From: Meiothermus sp.
Lineage (GTDB): Bacteria; Deinococcota; Deinococci; Deinococcales; Thermaceae
Direction of reading: 5' to 3'
DNA length: 52,733 nt
NCBI RefSeq assembly: GCF_025060375.1
Contig: NZ_JANXCG010000004.1
Coordinates: 1-52,733 of the forward strand
Each line of letters begins with the position of its first letter. The stretch's first letter is position 1. The notes beneath the pieces are model-generated. The model ran no database searches, was not told where the DNA came from, and saw nothing but the letters and a program-made list of their open reading frames with translations. Positions 26,956 to 34,905 of the stretch are shown piece by piece. The position numbers and the translations under genes are program-made.

Positions 26956-27639
26956 GTGATCATCAGCGCCGATCCACCACCCGGGGCCCTCTTCGTGGAC
27001 AGCCGCCCACCTGCAGACTACGCCCGGGGCCACCTGGAGGGAGCCATCAACCTCGACCTATCGGGCTTCAGAGGAAGGCTGCGCAGCGAGGAGGAGCTGG
27101 GCCAGCTCGAGCGCGCCCTGGCCGACCTCAACGGGCGCATTGGGGCCGCTCCAGAGCGGCCGGTGGTGGTCTACGACGCCGGCTTCAACACCCGGCTGAC
27201 CAAGACTGCCTTCATGCTGGCCCTGGGGGGGCTCGAGGTCCACCTCTGGCCCCAAGGCTGGGAGCCCCAGGCCACCCAAACCGCCCCCACCACCCCTACG
27301 CCAAGCAAACCCTGGGCGCGACTGGACCGCGACATCCTGCTCACCGCAGATGAAATCCTGGCCCAGCCCGGCCTCCTGCTGCTGGATGTGCGGGAACCCC
27401 ACGAGTTCGCCAGCGGCCACATCCCTGGCGCGCGGAATCTACCGCTGAGCGCTTTCAGAGCAGACAATGCGGGAAGCCTGGGCCTCAGCCCGGGGCAGGA
27501 AGTGGGCGTCCACTGCCGCAGCGGGGCCCGCAGCGCCAGCGCCTTCTGGCTACTGCGACAACAAGGGGTGCGGGCCCGCAACTACCTGGGCAGCATGCTT
27601 GAATGGGAGGCCGAGGCCGACCTGCCGGTGGAGCGATGA
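26956..27639 (+). CDS. Tandem-rhodanese sulfurtransferase
   Basis: A 227-residue protein with two rhodanese domains. The first (about 1-110) has VVVYDAGFN with Asp74 where a Cys would be, so it is inactive. The second (about 130-227) has the active loop HCRSGARS with Cys187, and LLLDVREPHEFASGHIPGARNLP. It transfers sulfane sulfur between thiols, in the cytoplasm. The GTG start is chosen from the -10 box; a TTG at 26935 in frame would precede it. It overlaps by 4 bp (ATGA) the glyoxalase II-like gene, which is a common pairing in persulfide metabolism. Confidence 0.9.
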   Translation: MIISADPPPGALFVDSRPPADYARGHLEGAINLDLSGFRGRLRSEEELGQLERALADLNGRIGAAPERPVVVYDAGFNTRLTKTAFMLALGGLEVHLWPQGWEPQATQTAPTTPTPSKPWARLDRDILLTADEILAQPGLLLLDVREPHEFASGHIPGARNLPLSAFRADNAGSLGLSPGQEVGVHCRSGARSASAFWLLRQQGVRARNYLGSMLEWEAEADLPVER

Positions 27640-28247
27640 AGGTCTACCCTATCACCGTGGGTCCCTTGCAGGAGAACACCTACCTGCTGGTGGGCGAGGA
27701 GGGGCGCGGGGCCATCGTGGACCCCGGCGATGAGCCCGAGCGCATCCTGGCCGAAGTTCAACGGGTGGGGATGAGGCCTGAGGCCATCCTTCTGACCCAC
27801 GCCCACTTTGACCACGTGGGGGCAGTCGGGCCCCTGGTGGAGGCCCTGGGGATTCCGGTCTACCTGCACCCCGCCGACCTGCCGCTGTACCAAAGCGCCC
27901 CCCAGGCTGCCGGCCGCTGGGGGCTTTGGGTGCCCAGCCCTCCGGAACCCACTGAGCCGCTTTACGAGGGGCAGTACCTGGACTTGGGCCTAGGGCTGGA
28001 GGTGCTCTTTCTGCCGGGCCATGCCCCAGGCCACGTGGGCTTCTACAAACCCGGCCACCTGGTGAGCGGGGACGTGCTGTTCCGGGGGAGCATCGGCCGC
28101 TACGACCTTCCCGGCGCCGACCCACAGGCCCTTTTCTCCTCCCTGCAAAAGCTCCTCCAGCTACCCCCAGACACGGTGGTCTACCCGGGCCACGGCCCCC
28201 TCACTACCCTGGGCGAGGAAAGGGCGCACAACCCTTACCTGGGCTAG
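27636..28247 (+). CDS. Glyoxalase II-like metallo-beta-lactamase hydrolase
   Basis: A 203-residue MBL-fold enzyme with LLTHAHFDHVG (HxHxDH), LPGHAPGHVGFY, VSGDVLFRGSIGRYD and VYPGHGPLTTLGEERAHNPYL. These give the full two-metal ligand set of the glyoxalase II/persulfide dioxygenase group. A similar small protein of Thermus thermophilus (TTHA1623) has been studied structurally. The start ATG overlaps the rhodanese stop, so the two are translationally coupled. Its substrate could be a glutathione-like thioester or a persulfide; the rhodanese partner favours sulfur chemistry. Confidence 0.9.
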   Translation: MKVYPITVGPLQENTYLLVGEEGRGAIVDPGDEPERILAEVQRVGMRPEAILLTHAHFDHVGAVGPLVEALGIPVYLHPADLPLYQSAPQAAGRWGLWVPSPPEPTEPLYEGQYLDLGLGLEVLFLPGHAPGHVGFYKPGHLVSGDVLFRGSIGRYDLPGADPQALFSSLQKLLQLPPDTVVYPGHGPLTTLGEERAHNPYLG

Positions 28248-28276
28248 GGGCGGGAAAAACGGCCCTGCAGGGGTGT

Positions 28277-28282
28277 TAGACT
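28277..28282 (+). promoter_or_regulatory. -10 box TAGACT, leaderless GTG start
   Basis: TAGACT, then ATACGT, then GTG at 28289, for the coiled-coil zinc-ribbon protein. Confidence 0.6.
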
Positions 28283-28288
28283 ATACGT

Positions 28289-29029
28289 GTGAGTGACCCG
28301 CTGGCCGAGTTGAACCGCTTGCAGGAACGAGACCTCGAGCTAGACCGAATCCGCGAGGACCAGGCTCAGGTTCCCCAAGAACTCCAGCAAGCCCGCTCGC
28401 AGCAAAAGGCGCTGGAGGACCGGCTCGATTCCCTACGAGAAGAGCTGCAGGAGGTACGCCGGGCTTACCACCAGGCCGACCTCGAGCTGCAAGACCTAAA
28501 GGAAAAATACGCCAGGGCCAAGCAGGCCCAGATGAGCGCCAGTAGCGCCAAGGAGCAGATGCAGTACGGCGAGCAGATGCGCCAGCTTGAAGACCGGATT
28601 GAGGAAATAGAGGGCAACGACAAGAAGAACATTCCCGGCGAAATCCTGCCCCTACTGGAGAGAAAAGAGGCCCTGGAGAAGGAGATTGAGGCCGTCCAGG
28701 CAGAGCTGGAAAAGGCCCGGGCCTCGCGGGAAGAGCTTGAGGCGGCCAACCGAAGAAGGGTGGACAGCCTGGAGGCCGACTATCAGGCCAAGAAGGCCGA
28801 CCGCGATAAGCTGGCAGCCTCCATTCCAGCCCATATCATCAAGGAGTACGAGTCCATCCGCAAAGCCCGCCGAGGCACCGGGCTGGCCCGGGTGGCCAAG
28901 GCCAGCGGCGGTTACCGCTGTACGGCCTGCAACGTCCAGCTCCCCACCCACGTTGCCCAGCAGATCCATCTAGGGCAGAGGATTGTGCGCTGCCCCTCTT
29001 GCGGACGCATCCTGTGGAAAGGCGAGTAG
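28289..29029 (+). CDS. Coiled-coil protein with C4 zinc ribbon (COG1579 type)
   Basis: A 246-residue protein. Residues 1-170 form a long charged heptad-rich coiled coil (RDLELDRIREDQ, LREELQEVRRAYHQ, KEIEAVQAELEKA). The C-terminus has a four-cysteine zinc ribbon, CTACNVQLP and CPSCGRILW. This is the COG1579 architecture, found in most bacteria and thought to bind nucleic acid, but without a settled function. It is leaderless with a GTG start. The NUDIX gene that follows starts inside its last codons. Confidence 0.88.
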   Translation: MSDPLAELNRLQERDLELDRIREDQAQVPQELQQARSQQKALEDRLDSLREELQEVRRAYHQADLELQDLKEKYARAKQAQMSASSAKEQMQYGEQMRQLEDRIEEIEGNDKKNIPGEILPLLERKEALEKEIEAVQAELEKARASREELEAANRRRVDSLEADYQAKKADRDKLAASIPAHIIKEYESIRKARRGTGLARVAKASGGYRCTACNVQLPTHVAQQIHLGQRIVRCPSCGRILWKGE

Positions 29030-29520
29030 GCCCCTACACCCCCATCCTGGCCACCCTGGGCTTCGTCCTCTCCCCTGACCGCCGCTCGGTGCTGCTGGTG
29101 TACCGGGACGCCCGCCCCGAAGACCCGGCCTTCGGCAAGTACAACGGCTTGGGAGGGAAGCTCGAGCCCGGCGAGGACGTGGCCAGCGGGATGCGCCGGG
29201 AAATCCAGGAGGAGGCCGGCCTCGAGGCTCAGGAGCTGGTGCTGCGGGGCACCCTCTCCTGGCCGGGCTTTGGGAAGGGGGGGGAGGACTGGTTTGGCTT
29301 CATCTTTCTGGTGCCGCGCTGGCAGGGCCAGCCCCGGCCCGCCAGCCCCGAGGGAAAGCTGGTCTGGGTGCCCACCGAGCTGCTCCTGCGGCAAGAACTG
29401 CCCATGTGGCCGGGCGACCACCACTTTCTGCCCCTGGTCTTCGACGACGACCCCCGCCCCTTTCACGGGGTGATGCCCTATAAAGACGGCCGCGTGGTCT
29501 TCTGGTCCTACTCCCGCTAG
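29014..29520 (+). CDS. NUDIX hydrolase, MutT/8-oxo-dGTPase-like
   Basis: A 168-residue NUDIX protein with the full Nudix box GKLEPGEDVASGMRREIQEEAGL (GX5EX7REUXEEXGU) near residues 48-70. The preceding YNGLGGKL and the following DWFGFIFLVPRW resemble the MTH1/MutT group that cleans oxidised nucleotides. The start is uncertain: GTG at 29014 and TTG at 28999 are both in frame and overlap the preceding gene. The overlap implies coupling with the zinc-ribbon gene. Confidence 0.88.
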   Translation: MERRVGPYTPILATLGFVLSPDRRSVLLVYRDARPEDPAFGKYNGLGGKLEPGEDVASGMRREIQEEAGLEAQELVLRGTLSWPGFGKGGEDWFGFIFLVPRWQGQPRPASPEGKLVWVPTELLLRQELPMWPGDHHFLPLVFDDDPRPFHGVMPYKDGRVVFWSYSR

Positions 29521-29817
29521 CCGAAACAAACAACCCATACGCTGGGGGCCCCGGGCATCAGGAGGGAAGACCACCGGGGGTGGCCAGCGCAAACCCCAGG
29601 CCACCGGGAGCAGGTGGTGGGCCAGACTACCGGAAGCCCCCGGTCCAGGCCCATCGGCACTATGGTTCTGCCCTCCACCACAATCCGCTCAGCCCGCATC
29701 TCCTCGGGCTTGCCTAGCCCACCCCCGCAAGCCGGGCCCGCATCGGAAGCAGGTCAGGTGGCGTGGGGAAGCTTGCAGATAGACCTGAGCCAGGGCGAAC
29801 TCCTCAGAAACGTGGGG
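29521..29817. other. Intergenic region without a supported gene
   Basis: About 300 nt between the NUDIX gene and the universal stress gene. Short frames exist on both strands (for example one on the minus strand at 29517-29699 beginning MRAERIVVEGRTIVPMGL), but I recognise no family and see no convincing start signal. It may be a decayed gene or a regulatory region. Confidence 0.5.
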
Positions 29818-29823
29818 TATTCT
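29818..29823 (+). promoter_or_regulatory. -10 box TATTCT, leaderless start of universal stress protein
   Basis: TATTCT, then TAGGGC, then ATG at 29830. Confidence 0.65.
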
Positions 29824-29829
29824 TAGGGC

Positions 29830-30264
29830 ATGTACCGGCACATCCTAATACCCACCGACGGAAGCGGCCCCAGCGAGGCTGCGGTCAAGGCAGGCCTCGA
29901 GCTGGCCAAAAGCTTGGGGGCTGAGGCGACCCTGCTCTACGTGATGGAGCCGGTGGTACCCCGAATCCTGATCGGTCCCGAGTCCATCCCCTACTACCCG
30001 GCGCTGGCCCGCGACCTCGAGGCAGCTGGACAAAAGGCCCTGGAGCGGGCAGAGGAGTTTGCCCGATACCTAGGCGTCCCGGCCAGAAGCGAGCTCAAAG
30101 AGGGCAACCCCGCCCAGGTCATCGCCGAAGAAGCCGCACGGCACGATCTGGTGGTGATGGGCACCCACGGACGCACCGGGCTGGACCGGCTCCTTCTGGG
30201 TTCGGTAGCCCAACGGGTTCTGCAGAGGAGCCCCAAACCCGTGCTGGTGGTGCGGGGGTCATAG
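29830..30264 (+). CDS. Universal stress protein (UspA family)
   Basis: A 144-residue Usp domain with ILIPTDGSGPSEAAVKAG at the N-terminus and the ATP-binding motif MGTHGRTGLDRLLLGSVAQRVLQRSPKPVLVVR at the C-terminus (G2xG9xGS/T), so it belongs to the nucleotide-binding class. It is monocistronic and leaderless. The second paralogue at the right end of the window has the same length and layout. Confidence 0.95.
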   Translation: MYRHILIPTDGSGPSEAAVKAGLELAKSLGAEATLLYVMEPVVPRILIGPESIPYYPALARDLEAAGQKALERAEEFARYLGVPARSELKEGNPAQVIAEEAARHDLVVMGTHGRTGLDRLLLGSVAQRVLQRSPKPVLVVRGS

Positions 30265-30323
30265 GAATCCGCCCGTCCATCGGCAGCGGCGCAACCCTGG
30301 CCGGCAGGCCCCCAGGCTCGGCC

Positions 30324-32114
30324 TCAAAACTCCTCGTCCCACTCCACAATCGTCTCACTGGTCAAGCCAGGGTGGGACCTAGAGGTACCGGCCTGCTGGG
30401 TGGTCCGCCCACGCCGCAGAGGGATGCGCTGGTTTTGCAGAAGCCCAAACTGGGCCGCAATACCCCGAAGGCCAACCGTGGCGAAGACGATGACCAAGAA
30501 GACCGTGAGCCCCCAAAAGAGTTGGGCCAACAGGTTCTGCTGAATAGAGAGATGGGTCAGCATCCCCAGAAAGGGCAGGCCCCCGTAGCGAGGATCAGCG
30601 AGGATGGAGCCCACGTATGAAAGACCCTCCATCACCGCCGGCAGCAGCAGGAAGAAGAAGGCCAGCCCTAGGAAGCGCCAGTACACGTTTCGCCCCCCAA
30701 AGGTAAGCCTGAGCAGGTACAGGGGAAAAAAAGCCAGCAACCCCGCAAGGATGAAGAGAAAAGCCCGGGGAATCCCCAAGGTAGCCTGCAGAAGCCCCAC
30801 CTGCAGGGTGTGAAAGGCTCCCAGGCTGCGGCCTTCGATGGCCAAGGCGTTTTCCAAAAGCTCCCCCGAGAGCACCGTAAAGTCGCTGGTACGCAGGCCT
30901 ACCGCCCCCTCCGCCAATCCCAGGACCCGGCGGGTGCGCTGGGCCAACTCGGGCCGCAGAGCCTCCACCAGCGGCTCAATGGCCAGGCGGTAGCGGGCGT
31001 TCACCTGGGCTAGGGTCCGGCGGGCAGCCTCACTTTGGCCGACCTGGGCTTGAGCCTGGGCCTCCAAGAGGCGACCCCGAACCTCCAAAAGCGCCCTCCT
31101 CCAGTCGTCCACGCTGTAGATTCCAGCCCCCGAGAGGCTGTCGGCCACCCGCTCGGCCCGCTGGTGGTCCCGAATCAAGAAGCGCAAATCAGCCAGCAAG
31201 CGCTGGTAATCGTCAACCACGGGAGCAGAAAGGGCCTGAACGGTTGGACGGTCCACAGCAGGCCGCGCAGGGGCAGTCTCCTGGGGCGCGGGTGGAGCAG
31301 GCGGGGCCTCTAGCCGAACCCCCCCAGGGGTGGGGGGGTTCTGCGCAGTAGGGGGAGGAGTCCTTCGCCCTTGCGACTGCGGGCTCGAGACCGCCTTCAG
31401 AAAGTTCTGGGCCTGGGTCAGCAAACCCTGCACATCCCCCCTGAACCCACTGAGGTTGCCGCTGGAAAGCTTGCCCATGGCATCCACAAAACCCCTGGCG
31501 CTCAGCCCCTGAGCTCGGGGGGAGTCCTGCACGATCAGGTAGAGCGCATAGGCTCGGGTGGCCTCAAGATAGGCTTGCACCGGACTGTTCTGGGCCAGGG
31601 CTCGCTGCAGGGCATTGGCGATGCCCTGAGCGTAGGTGCGCTCGAAGAAGCGGCGCAACCCCTCGAGGTTGTTGACTGCAACCAGGGCCTCGGCCTGGGC
31701 CTGAAGCCCCGCGGGCAGCCCGCTGGCCGAGAGAAGCTTGGGCAGAAGACGGGCGGCTTCGGCACCTCGGCCTTCCGTTAGAGCCTTGAAGTAGTCGTCG
31801 TAAAGGGCCTTGCCTAGGATGGCCTTGACGATTTGAACCCTGGCTTCAAGGTCAGCGCTACTGCGGCGGGCTAGGGACTGACGGGCATCGGCCAGCGACT
31901 GCAGTACGCCATCCCGTAGCACTGGGGGAAGCTCCGCTGCACCCTTGCGGAAATCATCCTCAGCCTTGGTCAGGAGCTCCAAAGCCCGCGCCGGATTGCT
32001 GTTCTGCAACGAACGCACTTGGTCCAGCGTGGGCGCAATCTGGTCATAGAGGGTGAGGGCCGGGGTAGCCCAACCCAGACCCAGCAAGGCAAAAAGGGCG
32101 AACCATTGCTTCAT
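30324..32114 (-). CDS. Exported helical protein with three C-terminal membrane helices, unknown function
   Basis: A 596-residue protein not recognised beyond its layout. It has a signal peptide (MKQWFALFALLGLGWATPA), a helical extracytoplasmic part (about 20-235), a Pro-rich linker (about 245-290), a coiled-coil stretch (about 300-400) and three membrane helices (about 440-460, 466-490 and 510-540). It ends in a charged cytoplasmic tail (ETIVEWDEEF). Its start shares one base with the stop of the upstream roadblock-like gene (TGATG), so the two are coupled. It could be an envelope sensor or scaffold coupled to a cytoplasmic partner. Confidence 0.75.
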   Translation of the reverse strand: MKQWFALFALLGLGWATPALTLYDQIAPTLDQVRSLQNSNPARALELLTKAEDDFRKGAAELPPVLRDGVLQSLADARQSLARRSSADLEARVQIVKAILGKALYDDYFKALTEGRGAEAARLLPKLLSASGLPAGLQAQAEALVAVNNLEGLRRFFERTYAQGIANALQRALAQNSPVQAYLEATRAYALYLIVQDSPRAQGLSARGFVDAMGKLSSGNLSGFRGDVQGLLTQAQNFLKAVSSPQSQGRRTPPPTAQNPPTPGGVRLEAPPAPPAPQETAPARPAVDRPTVQALSAPVVDDYQRLLADLRFLIRDHQRAERVADSLSGAGIYSVDDWRRALLEVRGRLLEAQAQAQVGQSEAARRTLAQVNARYRLAIEPLVEALRPELAQRTRRVLGLAEGAVGLRTSDFTVLSGELLENALAIEGRSLGAFHTLQVGLLQATLGIPRAFLFILAGLLAFFPLYLLRLTFGGRNVYWRFLGLAFFFLLLPAVMEGLSYVGSILADPRYGGLPFLGMLTHLSIQQNLLAQLFWGLTVFLVIVFATVGLRGIAAQFGLLQNQRIPLRRGRTTQQAGTSRSHPGLTSETIVEWDEEF

Positions 32115-32767
32115 CACTCCAAACCTCCCAGTCGCTCAGCGCCTACCCGGATGGCCTCTATCTTCCGCATACGGAAGAGGAACTGCCCAAGATTGGCCCC
32201 GCTCTGCGCAAGCAGGGCCAGATACCCACGCCCCAAGGGCCGTAGCACCATCTGGACCTCCCCCAGCACAGTGTAAAACACCCGGTAGCCTCCCCTGCGT
32301 TCAAGCAACCCATGGGCCGCCCTAAGCATCTCCAGCAAACCCGGCCCAAAACCCCCTAGCCGGAGCGCCCGACCATAGGTGGACTCCAGTACCACCGCCA
32401 AAACCCCCTCACCCCGGGCTAGGCTCTGCACCAGGGCCTGACGCTCCTCCTCGCGGCTTAGGTCTACATACTCGGTCGTGTCGGGAAGCTCCAGGGTAGG
32501 CCGGGCAACCTTCCCCGAGTCTGAAGCCTCCCTATCCTGAGCCCGCAGCTCACGTGCCAACCGACCTAGCTCGGGCAACAACCCGCTGACCGGAAGAATG
32601 CCCACCAGCTCCCGCTGCAAGGGCCCCTCAATCAGCTCTGCCCAAGCCCTGGGGCCCAGCAGATGAGGTGGCTGGCCCCGTAAGGCCCGCTGGAGCAGGC
32701 TTCGTGCCGCTGTGGGAGAAACCAACTGGCTGAGGACCTCAACAACCTTTTGCTCTATCTCCTTCAA
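32114..32767 (-). CDS. Roadblock/LC7-like domain protein
   Basis: A 217-residue protein. The C-terminal half (about 110-215) has the pattern of a roadblock/LC7 or MglB fold: ALVQSLARGEGVLAVVLESTYGRALRLGG, then YRVFYTVLGEVQMVLRPLGRGYLALLAQSGANLGQFLFRMRKI. The N-terminal half (about 1-80) is a helical domain with no match known to me. MglB-like proteins bind or regulate small GTPases such as MglA in polarity and motility. No GTPase gene is here. The start is a TTG, supported by GGAGGAGG 4-5 nt upstream. The assignment is by pattern only. Confidence 0.6.
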   Translation of the reverse strand: MKEIEQKVVEVLSQLVSPTAARSLLQRALRGQPPHLLGPRAWAELIEGPLQRELVGILPVSGLLPELGRLARELRAQDREASDSGKVARPTLELPDTTEYVDLSREEERQALVQSLARGEGVLAVVLESTYGRALRLGGFGPGLLEMLRAAHGLLERRGGYRVFYTVLGEVQMVLRPLGRGYLALLAQSGANLGQFLFRMRKIEAIRVGAERLGGLE

Positions 32768-32804
32768 AAAGCCTCCTCCGGGTGAGGACCCAGGTCCCTA
32801 GGAG

Positions 32805-32810
32805 ATTATA
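32805..32810 (-). promoter_or_regulatory. -10 box TATAAT of the roadblock-like operon
   Basis: A perfect TATAAT on the minus strand, 37 nt before the TTG start, followed by a strong GGAGGAGG ribosome site at 32772-32779. No -35 element at normal spacing is clear. Confidence 0.5.
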
Positions 32811-32819
32811 GAAAAGCCC

Positions 32820-32848
32820 TTGCCAAAATCCGGGTCATCTTGTACCAT
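32820..32848 (+). promoter_or_regulatory. Promoter of tRNA-Gln/tRNA-Glu
   Basis: TTGCCA (32820-32825), a 17-bp spacer and TACCAT (32843-32848) with an upstream TG. Confidence 0.75.
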
Positions 32849-32880
32849 ACCGGTTGCCTGCAGGCGCAGGCCCTGGCCGT

Positions 32881-32954
32881 TGGGGCATCGTCTAACGGTA
32901 GGACTACGGATTCTGGCTCCGTCAATCGTGGTTCGAATCCACGTGCCCCAGCCA
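32881..32954 (+). tRNA. tRNA-Gln (anticodon CTG)
   Basis: A 74-nt cloverleaf: acceptor TGGGGCA/TGCCCCA, anticodon stem ACGGA/TCCGT with loop TTCTGGC and CTG at 32913-32915, T-loop GGTTCGAATCC, and encoded CCA. Confidence 0.96.
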
Positions 32955-33023
32955 GAATTATCTTGGACCGCGGTACGGTGGGGCCAAACCCCGCGCAACC
33001 GAGTTCAAGATAACCATTTTCCT

Positions 33024-33098
33024 GGCCCCATCGACTAGCGGTTAGGTCACCGCCCTTTCAAGGCGGCGGCAGGGGTTCGAATCCCCTTGGGGTCACCA
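33024..33098 (+). tRNA. tRNA-Glu (anticodon TTC)
   Basis: A 75-nt cloverleaf: acceptor GGCCCCA/TGGGGTC with one G-T pair, anticodon stem CCGCC/GGCGG with loop CTTTCAA and TTC at 33057-33059, T-loop GGTTCGAATCC, and encoded CCA. It is cotranscribed with tRNA-Gln, whose end is 69 nt upstream. Confidence 0.96.
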
Positions 33099-33099
33099 C

Positions 33100-33129
33100 A
33101 AGGCCCCCAGCCCATCCTGGGGGCCTTTT
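33100..33129 (+). terminator. Terminator of the tRNA-Gln/Glu transcript
   Basis: A perfect 11-bp stem AAGGCCCCCAG/CTGGGGGCCTT (loop CCCATC) starts 2 nt after tRNA-Glu and runs into TT. Confidence 0.9.
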
Positions 33130-33173
33130 GCGGATTTTCCAGACAGAATTCGTCCCGTTTTGGAGCCTAAAGC

Positions 33174-34274
33174 TTGAGCAAAGCCGCGTACCCTCCACGG
33201 TCACGCCTGATCCTGGGCAGCACGCTGGGCCTTTTCATGACCGGGGCCACCGGCGCTGCAGTGGGGGCGGTTCTCCCCCAGTGGCAGCTGGACTTCGGGG
33301 TAAGGGGCGAACTCTCTTGGTACTTCAACCTGCTCTTCGCAGGGGCCGCCGTTGGCATCCTGCTGAGTAGCCGCATGCGGCGCCGCCACCCTTGGCTCTC
33401 CCTGGCCCTGTTGAGCGAAGGAGTGGGGCTGGGTATCCTCGCCCTAACCCCGGAGGTTTGGGGAATCTTTGGGGGCGCTTTTCTCCTGGGGATAGGGGTG
33501 GCCATCGCCAACTTCCACTGCAACGCGCTGCCCCTGGACCTCTATCCCACCGGGCATGCGGTGGTGCTGAACCGCGTTGGCGCCGCTTTCGGGATCGGGG
33601 CGGTTTTGGCACCCCTGCTGATGGTGGGGTTGCCCTGGCGGCTGGCCTACGGGCTTCTGGCCGGGGTGGCGTTGGTGGCCGCGGCGCTCCTCTGGAAGGC
33701 CCCTCCACCCCCTGCCCCCAGCCCTCCCCAAAGCAGCGCCCCCCAGGGCCTGCTCCTTCACGTGCTGGGAGCAACGATGGCTTACGTTTCGGCCGAGCTG
33801 GTAGTCTCGAGCTTCTCCGGTCTCTACCTGCGCCACTTAGGCTACGACCCACCCCTGGTAGGGGTGCTCCTCTCGCTGTTTTGGGTGGCCTTCACCCTGG
33901 GCCGGCTCGGGCTGGCCCCCCTCTTAGCCGAGCAACCCCTAGCGCGCCTCCTTGGGCTACACCTGCTGGCCTTGGGGGTGGCGCTCGTCTACTCCATACC
34001 CCCTTTGGCCTGGGCCTTTCCCCTGCTGGGCTTTCTGCTGGCCCCCACCTTCCCCACTCTCTACAGCTTCGCCCGGGAGGCCATTGGCCCCCACAGCGCC
34101 ACCTACCTCTTCTACGCCGGAGCGGTGGGGGCCAACCTAATCCCTGCGGCCTTCGCGTGGATGCCCCAAGGGGCGCTGGGCTTGGGGATGCTAGGGGCAG
34201 TGGGCTGGATGACCCTGGCCACCTACTTCCTAAGGAGGCGGCATGAAGCTTCAAGCTCTGCTCTTCGACCTTGA
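33174..34274 (+). CDS. MFS transporter
   Basis: A 366-residue integral membrane protein with about 10-12 hydrophobic helices in two halves, a central Pro-rich loop (APPPPAPSPPQSSAP near residue 180) and the loop 2-3 basic motif SRMRRRHP. The start is a TTG with TGGAG 8 nt upstream; an internal start would cut the first helix. The next gene begins within its last codons (32-bp overlap). It resembles sugar/fucose-type or drug-type permeases, but the substrate is not clear. Coupling to a beta-phosphoglucomutase-like HAD enzyme hints at a sugar. Confidence 0.85.
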   Translation: MSKAAYPPRSRLILGSTLGLFMTGATGAAVGAVLPQWQLDFGVRGELSWYFNLLFAGAAVGILLSSRMRRRHPWLSLALLSEGVGLGILALTPEVWGIFGGAFLLGIGVAIANFHCNALPLDLYPTGHAVVLNRVGAAFGIGAVLAPLLMVGLPWRLAYGLLAGVALVAAALLWKAPPPPAPSPPQSSAPQGLLLHVLGATMAYVSAELVVSSFSGLYLRHLGYDPPLVGVLLSLFWVAFTLGRLGLAPLLAEQPLARLLGLHLLALGVALVYSIPPLAWAFPLLGFLLAPTFPTLYSFAREAIGPHSATYLFYAGAVGANLIPAAFAWMPQGALGLGMLGAVGWMTLATYFLRRRHEASSSALRP

Positions 34275-34905
34275 CGGCACCCTGGCCGATACCGATCGCC
34301 TGCATGAGCAGGCCTGGCTCGAGGCCCTGGCCCGCTACGGCATAAAGGCCGACCACCACTACTACCAAACCCAGATTAGCGGGGGCCTGAACCCTGAGAT
34401 CGTGCGGCGGGTGTTGCCCCAACTCTCCCAGGCCGAAGGTGATCGCTTCCTGGCGCAAAAGGAGGCCCGCTTTCGCGAACTGGCCACCCAAGTGGCGCCG
34501 CTGCCGGGGCTGCTGAAGCTCTGGAAGTGGGCCCAGGAAAGAGGCCTCAGGCGAGCCTTGGTGAGCAATGCACCCAGGGAAAACGCCGAGCACATTCTGG
34601 GGCAATTAGGCCTTTGCTTCGACCTCGTGGTGCTCTCTGAAGAACTCCCCACCGGCAAACCCGACCCCCTGCCCTACCGGACCGCGCTACAGCGACTGGG
34701 CCTCGGCCCAGAGGCAGCGCTGGCCTTCGAGGACTCGCCCTCAGGGGTGCGGTCGGCGGTGGGCGCTGGTATTCCCACCGTGGCCCTCACCACCGGCCAC
34801 AGGGCTTACAACCTAGAGCAGGCCGGGGCCTTCCTCTGCATCCCCGACTTTACCGATGCGCGGCTGTGGAGCTGGCTAAGGAGCCACGACCCAGCAGCAC
34901 CCTAG
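34243..34905 (+). CDS. HAD-superfamily hydrolase (beta-phosphoglucomutase-like)
   Basis: A 220-residue HAD phosphatase with motif I LLFDLDGTLADTD, a helical cap, motif II in LVSNAPRE, the Lys of motif III in PTGKPDPLPY and motif IV in AFEDSPSGVRSAVGAG. The C1 cap and the GKPDP and EDSPSG motifs place it in the beta-phosphoglucomutase/phosphoglycolate group. AAGGAGG lies 5 nt upstream of the ATG, inside the MFS gene. Its stop codon shares CTAG with the stop of the convergent next gene. Confidence 0.92.
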   Translation: MKLQALLFDLDGTLADTDRLHEQAWLEALARYGIKADHHYYQTQISGGLNPEIVRRVLPQLSQAEGDRFLAQKEARFRELATQVAPLPGLLKLWKWAQERGLRRALVSNAPRENAEHILGQLGLCFDLVVLSEELPTGKPDPLPYRTALQRLGLGPEAALAFEDSPSGVRSAVGAGIPTVALTTGHRAYNLEQAGAFLCIPDFTDARLWSWLRSHDPAAP

